Shown piece after piece: positions 39,622 to 51,818 of a DNA stretch of 64,000 bases. The stretch covers positions 6,011,473 through 6,075,472 of the forward strand of contig CM012954.1 in NCBI GenBank assembly GCA_000181795.3. Reading direction: 5' to 3'. Both the position numbers and the translations under genes were made by a program. The first letter of the stretch is position 1. Each line of letters begins with the position of its first letter. The notes below the pieces were generated by a model. It was not told where the DNA came from, searched no databases, and saw nothing but the letters and a program-made list of their open reading frames with translations. The stretch is from Trichinella spiralis. Its lineage: Eukaryota; Nematoda; Enoplea; Trichinellida; Trichinellidae.

Positions 39622-41517
39622 TTAGCGAAATTCACTTTTTTGTCGATTATTGTCTTCAGCGTTTGGATTGGCTTCGGTCAAGATCAAATCATCATCACTG
39701 TCGTTTGTATTTACACTGTTTTCCTGTAAACCCATGCAACGATACAATTGAAAAAAAACCAATAAATGAGTGCATCACAAGTAAGCAAATTTGCTATCGT
39801 TTTTAAAAAATATTTTTTATTCATTTTTATTTTAAATTTTCGTAAAAAATGTCCACTTACCTCAATGCTCTCTTCTGACGATGTATCTTGACGAATAGAA
39901 CCGAACATGCTCGGCTTGCCTTCTACAGGGTCTGTTTGTTTGCAATTTGCATGACATGTAAATTTAGTGAATAACAGCAGCATTGCAATATAGTAATATA
40001 AGTACCTTTTTCTAAACGAAGTAGATCTGCATCGATTTTTGTTGCTGCTTTTGGTGTAACTGTTTGTTCTTGTTGCTCTTCTACCTCTTCGAATTCATCC
40101 TACGTGCGTAGATGTGGGCAGAATTAATTTTTTTTTGTGCAAAATTTCCTTTTCAACAAACAATACTCACTTCCATTAGCGATAGGTTTTTGCTTTGTTG
40201 TCGTTTGTCCCTTTCAAGCAGTTGTTTGCAATAATGCAAATTGCGATACTTCAGAACATATTGACTGTAAATGCGACGCAGTTCTTCTTCAGCAGTTTCG
40301 TACTCGTCCATGTATGCTGGTCTGAAAAAGTGATTTTCATTTTCTTCAAAAATTATCATTATTCATTGTAAAATTAATCATTACCGAACTGTTTGCAGTT
40401 GAGCTAATCTTGTTTGCAGGCGGTCCAGTTCAGATTTTTTCTTCTCAATCTTAGACGTCACTGCCAGTTCGTCTTTTTCAATGTTTTCCATGTCTTTTAA
40501 AGTTTGTTTCAACTCTTGCTATGAAATCTTGCTATAAAGTTTCACAGAGACAACAGATATGCTTTTTTCTACGTACTTGAAGTAAACTGAGGGCGTGTTT
40601 GACGTGATTTTCAACTTCGTCTATGTCGACTTGCCTGGCTAAAGCTACGGTTCTTTGTTCCTTAAATTGAAAAGATAAAATGCATATTTTTACTGCTTGT
40701 TGTTGTTGAGATACTTTGTTTTCTGTTTCTTGTGAAAGCAAATCGTAAAGACGAGCCGCGTTGTCGGTGATGTCGTTGACCATTGTGTGGTATTGTCCCA
40801 AATCAGATAGCTGTCAACAGCAACAAATGGTAAATTTGAATAGCATTGATATTTGAAAAATATCTTCTATTTTTGCTCCGTAAAAAATTGTATCCAATCA
40901 GTGTTCATACCTTTTGTTCGAGTGTAGTTCGTATTTGCTTGAATTGAATGTTTTGCTGTTGTTGGTCGTCGTCACGTTTTCCTTCACTGATATTATTCAA
41001 TTTTTTCGCTTTGTAAAGCGGTTCAACCGCTTTCAATAGTTCGTCAATTGCTTCAACATCGGCTTGGTATAATTTCTTTGGGTTCAATTTTAAGCCAGTC
41101 TGTTGGTACTGAAATTGTATTAGTGTTTCTTTGCAGTTTCAATGACACACAAAGGGAAAATTTACAATAAATATCACTGCAGATTTGATGAATATAACAC
41201 GATCTTGTTCTGTTTCTAATTCGAATTTCACTTCTTGTTCGTCACAGTAGCTGCAACATGATTATCTTGATCAGCTATTTTTAATACTGGTAAATTTATG
41301 TGTATTACTGTACCGTTTGCAAATCCAACGCAGCGCATCAGCAACGAGCAAGAAATTTGGCTTGTAAAAACTTTCAATCGATATGAATTTTGGATAATTC
41401 AAGGCTCGCATTATCAGTGTGAAATCTACAACAGTTTATGCATGTATTGAATGTTAAATGTTAAATTTTACAAGCAGAAGAAAAGGAGCAGTTACTTTGC
41501 AGTTTGATATAAGACAT
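39622..41517 (-). CDS. CLUAP1: Clusterin-associated protein 1 / IFT38
   Basis: Intraflagellar transport complex B subunit needed for cilia; the C. elegans orthologue is dyf-3. Starts MSYIKLQNFTLIMRALNYPK, then IESFYKPNFLLVADALRW, matching the N-terminal calponin-homology-like fold of human CLUAP1. TEQDRVIFIKSA and LKLNPKKLYQADVEAIDELL follow. The middle is coiled coil (for example QVDIDEVENHVKHALSLLQ), with PAYMDEYETAEEELRRIYSQ like human [20 protein letters not shown]. It ends in an acidic Asp-rich tail at 39622. At least seven exons; first exon 41517-41496, second from 41425. In a nematode this implies expression in ciliated sensory neurons. Confidence 0.93.
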
Positions 41518-43083
41518 TTGCTCGTTGCTGATGACGACGATTATTACTTGTGTCAATGTGTATATGTAGAAAAAGAAGGTATCAGTTGTGCTTTGCTCGT
41601 GTTACGCTTGTAAAGCATTGCGTTGCCTGGTAACGATGGTCATTACCATTCAATTATATGCAACCATGTTATTTTGCATTAAAGGAAATCGATTATTTTT
41701 CCACATTAACTCTGTAAAATCTGAATTGTTGCTTGGTCACATTGCTTGTTTTTCATTTTTTTAACTGACTAACTGATTAAGTATTTTGTTTTGATTGACG
41801 TTAAGCGTATACCTGAAACACATTCAATCTGCATATTTAAGTGGACGTGTGTGACATTGTGTTTGTTCATCAGACTGATCGTGTTAGGCATGGCCAGTTT
41901 AGCAATAACGTAAAAAGGGACTTTGAGTGGAAAAGATGCCTTGGTTGTAAAAGTTACAATTCTCTGTTTTGGCCACTTTTAATTAGTTTCAGTATTAAAA
42001 GTGAATTATATGTTTCATTATCGATCCACCTGTCTATGTAAGGATGTTAATTTTGTTAATAAAAAAGTCTGCTTTCAGGATGCTTTTAATTTTATTAAAC
42101 TGAACGGAAATTGACAGTTATCATCTTTTCCCGAATCATGTCAATGAAAATATAACAGTACTGCAGTATAGTTTTATTGCATCTTTTCAAAACGTTCCTA
42201 TTGATACAATAATAATTTTTTTAAATTCTTTTCTGTTAATATAATTTATATGATATTGATTGATTGATTGATTGATCAGTTCTGTAAAGTTCAGAAGTTA
42301 TGACTTGAGAAGAAATTGGGCTTTTTTCATTTATAAAAAAATAATAATCAGTTGATGCTTTTATTGTGAGTGGAATAAGCGCTTTTGGGTAGTGCGTTAT
42401 TTTTTTCAACTTGAAAGCCAGTATCACATATACGAATGCTTTTTAATAATGACGAGGTAATTAGTGGTATACTGACTGAGAGTGAAAAGAATTTTTGTGT
42501 TCAGTTTGTTCCGATTCAAATTGTTTAAAGCCGTGAATAATAATTATTTACTTATTTTTATTTGGTTTTTTTATCGCCGCAATCGATGATAAGTTTTCAT
42601 TTGCCTATGTAAAAATTGGATCGACATTTCTGCTTGTTTGCTTTGCTTTACGTTGGAAAAGTTGAATTTTCCTTAAAAATACAAAAATATCATAACGTCA
42701 ACTTTGAGGAGGATGCTTTAAATTTGATTTTTGCCAATATTATTATTATCACTTTGCTTTCTTCAAATAATCTTGTTAAAGCGTAATTGAAATGCTGCTG
42801 TTTTCGAGCAATTAAGCACTTATTGAAATTTAATTTCGTAAATGGAAAAGGTTTATTAACTTTATGCTTCGATTTTGTAGAGGTAAATTTCTGAAATGAA
42901 TCAAAAAGAATAACAATTTTTTCAAAGTAAAGGCTTAAAACTTTGTTTTGTTGGCTTGATTTTGCACTGACTGGTGTGAAACAAGCGTATGACGTATTTC
43001 TTTGTTTTAATAATGATAATGTATGAGAGATTGAGATATTTTTTGGGCACTCTGAGTTTTTTTTGTTAATCAACCAACTGCTG
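41518..43083. other. Intergenic region upstream of CLUAP1
   Basis: 1.5 kb, AT-rich, between the CLUAP1 start and the receptor stop. An open frame at 42690-43073 on the minus strand is Lys/Ser-rich with no family features and is not called. Contains the TTGA repeat listed separately. Confidence 0.5.
42254..42276. repeat. (ATTG)n tetranucleotide repeat
   Basis: Five to six tandem GATT units ending in GATCAG. Confidence 0.8.
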
Positions 43084-44243
43084 CTAGCCGGTGTTGCTGA
43101 TGTGTATTTTGCTTCGACAAATTTTGCATCTGACCGGTCCTAGGGGTTCTTTGATGTTCGTGTAGAATTTTTGAAAATAAGCACCAATCGTGACGTAAGC
43201 TTGGATAATTCGTTTGCGAATTTCATTTTCCATCAAGCAGTACAACCATAAATTAACTGACAACGTCATCGGATCAACCATCCACATGATCATGCGCGTT
43301 TGGGCGCTGACTGAGCCCGTCACCAACGTGAAAATGGTCGACGGAATGGTTTTGCTCACCACAATAGCGACCAGTATGATTGAAAGCCTTTTCAGGACCG
43401 ATTTTTCCCGTTTAATTTTCCACCTTCGAACCTCTGACATGGACGTGTTTAATTTTACAAGCACCGAACAGAACGTGAACAAATACACCGCCACTGAGAT
43501 GTACATGATCACGACCAGTGTTAAATCTTGCAAATGGCTGTAATCTTCGGACAACAAGTTGGTGACACTGCAAAATGGGGATATTTTTGTGTCGTATTTA
43601 AATATTCTGTACAAAGCAAGGGAAACGACGAAAGTTAAATTGAGCACGTTCGTAGCTAGAATTATGTGTTGTGTTAATTTTACGGTTATTTTGGAAGGAA
43701 GTCGGAAAAAAGTTATAGACACAAATCGATCTATTGCCAGAAACAGAAACAACAAAACACTTTCTGTTTCTCCAAGTTTGAAGCCGAACGTATACCAGCC
43801 AAAAAAGAAACATTTCCATCGTTCAATTTCTCCAATTCCGAATGAAATAATCACATACCTGTACAATGCCATATAAATGTAGCTGACTCCAATCATAAGC
43901 TGACTCACTGCAATTCCTAAATTTGACAACAAATTAATCTTCTGTTTTGTTGCTGTTAATCAATTGAGTTGAATTTGCATACGGGTCATTCAGTGATGAT
44001 AGTTTTAACATAACAGGACATATACAGTGGAAGAAGAAGTTTGCTAAATTGCCTACCTTCTGTTAGTAGCATGTGTCTACGTTGGCAGATAGATTTAGTC
44101 ATGGCTGCAAGTAGGAGACAGTTCATCGTTGTTATCAATATTCCACCGGAGAGATAAATTGAATTCGACGATAAAATATATGCATGAAACGCTGCTATTT
44201 GTTCTGCAGTGTAACTTTGCGTGGAATTTTGCATCGCATCCAC
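43084..44243 (-). CDS. SRSX-like seven-helix serpentine receptor
   Basis: Rhodopsin-like G-protein-coupled receptor of the nematode chemoreceptor type. Exons 44243-44057 and 43916-43084 join in phase to 339 residues. Residues 1-35 are extracellular with NST and a second likely glycosylation site. Helix 1 is LSGGILITTMNCLLLAAM, helix 2 IAVSQLMIGVSYIYMALY, helix 3 SVLLFLFLAIDRFVSITF with IDRF in the place of DRY, and helix 5 LVVIMYISVAVYLFTFCSVL. Helix 7 DPMTLSVNLWLYCLMENEIR replaces NPxxY with NLWLY. A cysteine pair for the loop bridge is plausible (WKCFFFG and PFCSVTN). The tail is short with CKICRSK, a possible palmitoylation site. Ligand unknown; the SRSX assignment is by motif pattern. Confidence 0.85.
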
Positions 44244-47200
44244 AAGGAATAATGTAGTTGTTGGTCACCCATAAAATGCGCTTTCCCAATTGAACAACAC
44301 AATTTGATCCGTTTTCTACTTTGAATTTTTCTTGCACATTTTTGAATTTGCTTGAAATAATAAAACAGAAATTGTTTTTATGAATTACAAGAAAAAAAAA
44401 TTTATATACGTATGTGATATATTGAAACGGAATCCCAACACTGGTGAACAGTGGAGAAATTGATATATCATCTTTTTTCATGATAGCTTTCAATGTGAGT
44501 GAACTGTTTGTTGTTTTGCATATTTGTTGTACAAATTAAAGGCAATTAATCAGTAATAGAAACGTTCTCCATCATAAACTGCACTGGGACTAAATTTCAA
44601 TATAATTTTACTGTACTACTACTAGGTGAAAATGTTCTCCATAAGCATACTGAAAATAGTATACACAATATGTATTTTTTATTAAATGTGTAAAACAAAA
44701 CCCACTTGTTAGTTCGACGTTCATCTGAATGAAGTGAGAGAATTTGTAAAATTGTCGTCAACTTGAAATTTCAAACTGATGCTTTTTCTTCTTCACATTA
44801 ATTGTGGTCTGTCCTTATTATTACATGAGATAATTTTATGAATTCAAAGGTCTTTGATGAACGAAAATTATTTTATTTTTAATATCTAGCAATAAGTATA
44901 TGATGTGTCATCCCTCAGCGAATAGGTCAAGAAGTGATATGAATACGGAGCATTTTAATTTAATATTTGAAGCGACTCGTTCTTCGCTAATAATTGTGGT
45001 CTGATTTAGCTTGAGCAACGAAATATTGCACTTGCGATATGTTTTTTAAATAAAGAAAATTAAAAAATGAAATGTACCACTTTACCTTAATATTCAACAC
45101 CGGAGACGTTGTTGTAGGAAAAACGTGGGCATATGAACGTGGCTTAAACAACAGACGTGCGTGCAACGTGAAATTTTTATTACTTGAACTTGCACTTGAC
45201 TAATTAGTAGCAGTGTTCGTAGGATTGGCAATAAAGTAAGCAGCGTTTTGATTACACTGGCGTTAAGTGAAGTAAATTTCAAGATTAAAAATTTCATTGG
45301 TTGTTATTCCATCATTCGACAAAGTTCATTATGCATACACATATATATTTATATATATTATCTAGATTATTGTATGTATTAGCTGAACTTTTGTATGCGT
45401 TGAAATAGTGAAGCAAATTTTCATGGCCCAGAAAATTGGTTAACATTCGTTTCAATGTATTATTACATTGTGAATTTGAAAGAACAAGTGATCACTTGAA
45501 ATTTTTGTTTCAGAAATACTGTCTTTGAATGTATTTTTAAATCGAATTGTCGTTTAAGTATGCAATTCCATAGATATAATGTTTCAAATTGATCTTCTAT
45601 CTTTTGCCAAAGCTTCACATTGTAAGAAAAGTATATGCTTTAGTAATTAATTCAACTTTTATCCATTTTATTTTTGAGCGTTTTTTGTATTTTACAAGTT
45701 CTGTTTTCACCTTTTTTCCAAGTATTATTGCAAATTACTCCTGCATTTGATTTGAAAATAATTGCTTATGCTTAAGTGTCAAACTTTAGGTGATAATCAA
45801 AGATTAAAAACATCTTCAATAATTACGCTTAACAAGTCCGCAATGACGCTTAACAAGCAGAGAATATTTTTCTATCTTTTTTCATTTGTCAGAAGTTTGA
45901 AATTAGGTTGCAAATTTTACTCGAATAAAATTGCTGTGAGTGAAGAAGTTTTAAGAATTTTTGGGTTCAAAACTGTGCCTATCCAATTTTTTACCGCTCT
46001 CCTGAAAGCGCTTTCACATATTGATCTGGTCTGACAAATTGAAGTTTTTGAAAATTGTAATTTCGTCACTAGAAAAAGCACACAACTTTTCTTTAGCGCT
46101 TTTGAACAGAAAATATGAGCTAAATAGATTTTTTAAATGAAATCCACTGGAACGATATTTGAATCCAGAACTCTTACAGTGCTATTTATAAACAGAGGAA
46201 AAGGTAAGTGAAAAGTTTAATAATGATAGATTTTTTGCTTATTATTTAAATTATAATGTTTCAAATAGCAGTTTGACAGAAGAAAGAGTACATGCAAGAT
46301 TATCTTTTGATTTTTATTCAACCGAGTCACTTTAATGAATTCATTTTGCGGAAATAGCATGAATATTATAATGATCCAGTGAATGCTTTTTAATTGTACA
46401 TTGCTTAACGCGGCATTGTTTCACGAGAAAACACTGACAATAGAGATGGTTTCTTTTCTTTAAAAAATCGATTTTTTTTTCACAGAACTTATTCTGCTCA
46501 GTAAGTGATAATTGCAGATTTTGAAGTTTAAATAAAATTTATTTCATTTGATAACAGTCACAAAACATTTGTCTCGCGGCTCTGTCGTTTTCTAACTCTG
46601 TTATTCATCGCTTTACTTTTCATACAACAATTAGTTTCCAAGAGACTAGTATAATCTAGGCTGATTTTCCCATTTTATATTTTTACATTTTGATCTTGAA
46701 ATTTATCTGTTCTATGCAAATTACTGAGGATTTGTATGCAAATTTATTTTGTTTTGCATGCTTTCAAGTTTTAAAGAAAGTTATTCATAAATTGTGCATT
46801 TTTGAAATAATGATAATTTTTAGAAATATAATTAATTGAATTTCCATTTGAGTGAGCAGATATTATTTTTACATGTTATTCATAAAGTTAAATCTGTCAA
46901 GATTATGCAAACTGACAAAATCTTTTTAATATAACATGAAAATCATTATTCTTACTGTAATCACATATGTCTTGTTTAAGATGTTTTTCGATGTAGTTGT
47001 CTGTAATGTGAGGGTTTTTTTATTTTTACTGAGTTTGGATGCTAGAACTGTAAGTACAAAATATTTTTAAGAATTAAATTTCCAATAATTCAATGTTTAC
47101 TCTGCTTGTTGTAAAATTGCTACTGCTTCAAAACGTTTTAGTGAATTAAATTTCTATTAAGTACATAACAAACACAGATGCATTATTTGAATTGTGAAAG

Positions 47201-49371
47201 AGTGGGAAAGAAATTTGTATAAAAAATAAGAGTGTACTTGCAAACAAATGCCATTATTACATTTTTAGCAGTGGAGTTGCGTCGAATGAAAGGCATGCTA
47301 TATGGCATCAGATATAATGATGATACTAATAATTAATGATGTTTGATAATAATAATAATCATAATTACAAGAGATATGACAATAAGAATTACAATACCCC
47401 CCCACCCCAATTATTTAGGATAAATTATAGCAATATATTTGCTTAAAAGTGTTTTCATGAAAGAACTGTATATCAATGCCTTGCATCTGCGAAACCTGAA
47501 TATGCTATTAAATTTATTGGTAATATATTTTTTAAATAATAAATGTAATTTCATGTATTAATAAGTCATTTTTAATAATACATGAAATGATAAATTACCT
47601 AAATGATGCACGTTTATTACAAATAATAATATCAGGTAGTTTGTGATTTGTACTTGAGTTTCACAGTAAACCATAGACTTCACAAGTCTGTCAGTTGGTG
47701 TAAAGTGGCTCAGTAGGACGTGCTTCTAATTGGACGGCTCTTGTTGACGTCATTTGCAGTCAGCTGTGTTTACTATGTTGCAGAATGTGTTTTGTTGAAT
47801 TCATCGTTGCTGAATTATTATCCAATTTTTTGAAGTTGATTTTGTTTGAAAAATGTAGTCGTGTAAATATTTTGGTATGGCAAAATGTCCATCTAGTGAT
47901 TTTCAGTTGTTGTTGTGCATCACTTTGCAAAAGAACAGTTCTCTGAAAAGGAGAATGTTCTTCTTATCTTGCTTGATTCAGAATTTTTTTAATTTCGGTG
48001 GTTGTATAGGTTTTTTGTATAACTCAGTAAAGCATTTTTGAATTGTCATGCCTAATTGACGGCGAGTCGATGATATCTTGTATAATGTGTGTACGTGTGT
48101 TTCTGTTTGCATGCGTATGTAATGCGCTTGACTTTTTATATCGGTCGTATACGATGTTGTCTTTTAAATATAAATATTCGATGCATTGTCTGTTTCTTAT
48201 GAAGTATGGGTATTCAGTTGGGTTTTACGATTTTGTTAGAAAAATAGAAATAGCTTTCTGTTCGTAATTTGCTCGAAGCGAGTGTTTTTGTGCTCTTTTG
48301 ATTTATTTCACTTTTTTCTTATCATTTCTGCATGATGGATTGCGATTCTATGAAAATTCGTATTCGTGAACATCGTTGTTTGTTTTCATTCTTTTAGCCG
48401 TTTTTCGTGCAATTTTCGACGCCTGCTGTGCACATTTTTGAAAGGAACATTTGAAAACTACTCTGCACGGCTGTTTGTTGGTTACCCATCGATTGCCCTC
48501 ATTCGCGCGCTATTCACACTTTTATCTGCTACTTAGCTGTATCTAGCCAAAGGCGTTCTTCTTTGTGTTATTGATTATTGTTGTTGTCGAGATGGTCAGT
48601 TGGACATTTTGATGAAGAATTTTCAGAAGAACGAATGGCTAGCACTGTTTTACTATGACCGATTGGCCTTGAGTATCGTTTTACTGTAGTTTGTGTTGTT
48701 TGCCTACGTTCGCAAGGGACGGTGAAGAAATGGGAGAGAGTTCGGGACGCGTGGTCGGTCCGCCGGGCGGCTGTATTGATTCGCGGTTCTTTGTTTCCGT
48801 GTGAAGTCGAATTTCTCAGTGGTGATGATCAATATGAATGCTGGTGAATTTGGCGCGTAGAACATTCTTCTTGCCTTGTCTCGTTGTCAGGCAAGAGGAG
48901 TTTTACTTTTCTTCTTCTTGTAAAACCCAAATGCACTGATTGTTCGACTTTACGACTTTATTTACGCCCAGTTTTACAGTTTTCTTTTTTTTTCATTTGG
49001 ATACAGGACATTTAGTTCCCTGGTGAAGTGCAACAGGCGAATCTTGCTGTGCACTACTGTATTGTTTATGAGCAAGGCGTCGTAAGTAGAGGCTGCTGTT
49101 TGTCGCTTGATGCAAGCGGTGATTTGGACACCTGCTGTTGCGTGGTGGTTCCTGGTTTTGCCAATTTTCTTACAACCTGGCCTCCGTGAATCGTTCACTG
49201 ATCTCCGTTCGTTTGGAGGAATCCGAGGAAAGCGTCTGTAGCACAGTCGACTTGGATCCAACACGCGCTGTGGAAGGGACGTCCGCGGCGTCAGAGGCAC
49301 GCGCGGTCCCGTCCGCCGGTCCTTCGACCGGGCATTGTCCATCCAGCCCCCCTCCGGTCAAGCGACCTCGA
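44244..49371. other. Large intergenic and 5' flanking region of WDR26
   Basis: 5.1 kb, the longest gap. From 44244 to about 48500 it is AT-rich with no supported exon; open frames at 45762-46034 and 48043-48267 lack family features. From 48700 to 49371 base composition shifts to higher GC, with several short upstream ATG frames, a strong donor (GTAAGT at 49082) preceded by ATGAGCAAGGCGTC, and open sequence leading into the WDR26 exon. This is probably the WDR26 promoter and leader. Confidence 0.45.
47745..47752. promoter_or_regulatory. CRE palindrome TGACGTCA
   Basis: Exact CREB/ATF consensus octamer, 1.6 kb before the WDR26 coding start. Only a sequence match; binding is not shown. Confidence 0.25.
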
Positions 49372-51760
49372 ATGCAAGATCATCTCCAAGTGGACGTGTC
49401 GGCCAGCACTGCATGCTCAACCACCGCTGGCGTCATTCCGTCTCCTTCTTCCTGCCATGCCGCATCTCCGAATTCGGCTTCAATGACGAACACAATCACC
49501 TGCCGGTTGAAAAAGCTCGTCCACGCCTGCAACGGTACTTCGCCGCAGAACCGCGAAAACCGACCAGCCGCATGGTCATCACAGCATGGTTTGCTGAAAT
49601 CAGCCGGCCACTCACGGTTGCCCGATGCTGACCAAGAACTTGTCCGCATTGTTGCCCAGTATTTGAGAAATATGGGTTTTAGGTATGTATTCTCTAATTT
49701 TCTTTTCTTTCATCTTATTTATTTATTTATTTGTTCATTGAACACTTTTCTGATTTGCATATTTCTTCGATTTCACAATCAAACCTGTTTCAACTTTTGT
49801 ATTCTATAATTCTTTGTTATGCTTTTCATTATGTGTAGTTTCATGTTTTTGTCATCTTTTGATCACATTTTTGACGGTAGTGAAAATGCAATTCTGCTGT
49901 ACATGCTTCATTTGTTATCATAGTATCATTTGTTTTATTTTGTCTAGTGTAGACTCTTAGGTATGGTTTTTCTTTGCTTTTTTTATGATGATGATGATGA
50001 CATTTTGTCGTAACATTTTTAATTCATCTGGTGCTTGGAAGTAACGTGCGCAAACAATTTTTGCCTGTGGGAAATTGATTGTGATTGTTCTTTTTTTTTA
50101 TTTTGTCATTCATGGGTTATTAGTTTTATGAAAATATTTTCTTTTTCATAATATGAGAATATTGTGTTGAATTTTGTTTTATTCATAATTATTCTACATT
50201 CACTTGTCAGCTTTATTCTAAAAATGCAATTTTAATTAGCTAACATTTTGAAAAGGAATGCTTGCATCGTTGAACACCTGTTGCATATTTGACGTTCACG
50301 TTTTGCAGAAACTTAGCCGATCATCTTTATTCAACAATAATATATGCATATATATATATATATATACTAAATACTGTTCAAATGTGAATTTGTTGTTCGA
50401 ATTGGATTGTGTTTTAGCAACGTGTAATTTTCGCATTTAGTAGGGGTTAATTGTTGCAAATGGAATGGCATTTTAGTAATTAAGAGAAAAATAATGTTGA
50501 TAGTATTTTTGAAGAACAACTTTCATCTTTTCATTTTTCTACATATATGAGATTAACGTTATGTTAATATTGATGTACACCGATATCGATTTTCCTTTAA
50601 AATTATTGGATGGTCAAGTTTTATTGGTTTTCGGAAGTTGAACGTAAAATATTTTTCCTGTTCTTTGTTTTCTTCCTAATCTCGTTTACGCTCAGAATTC
50701 AGCGCTGTTTAGTGTATAATATAGTCTGTCAGTTGTTGGTAGGGTCGATAAAGCGATGTCAGAATGAGTGAGAAGGAGAAAGAGAAATAAGCCTATTTGG
50801 TGGCAGTAAACAATCTCAATAAATAACTGAGATCTTGCTTTGTTGTGCTGCTGTAAGTTGTTGAAAGCACGATTGATACTGCTTGCAATGTAAATTCTGT
50901 TGAAAGGTATTTTTACACAGGTGAGCAAACGGAACAGAATTGGAAATTGCAAAAAATAAAATACATTACCATTTTGTTTTCGGAGCCACTACGTTACCAC
51001 CAGTATAAATGAGCAGCAGAGTGAAGCTGAACTTAGGAAATATAATCATCAAACGTGCAAATGGGATGAAAATTAGATGGGGATGTAGTTGGAAAAGAGG
51101 GGGAGATGAATTTTTGACTTTGTTGATTCGCTATCCAGGCTGTTTCTGCTTGTTAAAAATGATTGGAAAATTGGGTGTGGTAGTGGCGTTTTTGCTGCTT
51201 TTAGCGTCGTGGAACTTGTCAACAACTTTTTGCGCATATTTTAAAGTTCAGTTGGTCAGTTTTGATTCGGCCTGTTTTGCGGTTTTGAACATCAGCAATG
51301 GAAAATGCTGTAAACTGACGTGGACATGACTTCCCGATTTTTGTAGCACTATTTTATTGTTTGATGATCTTGTTTTCCACAAACTGGGCACGCAGAATGC
51401 CGTAACATTGCGTGATGATTATTTATTTTATTATATATAATAATATATGCATATATACATATATATATAATACAACGAGCAAAACGCGGGCGGATGTTGT
51501 TTTTTTTTTCTCCATCTTTCTTTGATAAAATTGAAATGGTCAGTTGCATATGTAGCATCTAAAATGTTTTGTTAAATACAGTGAGGAAGAAGTATGTAAA
51601 AGTTAATTTGTTTTTTGCTTTTAAATGAGAGGAAATTTATAATTTTTCACTATTTTTATACTATCATTGATGATAATGCATTTTATGATTTGATTGCATA
51701 ATTAATTACTACTTATGTTTGTTATTTGTTTCTTCATTGGTCAGCATGATTGCAACTATG

Positions 51761-51818
<58 letters not shown>

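Noticed and set aside
45762-46034. 90-codon open frame in the large intergenic region
   Set aside because: No recognised motif, no splice signals and base composition like its surroundings.
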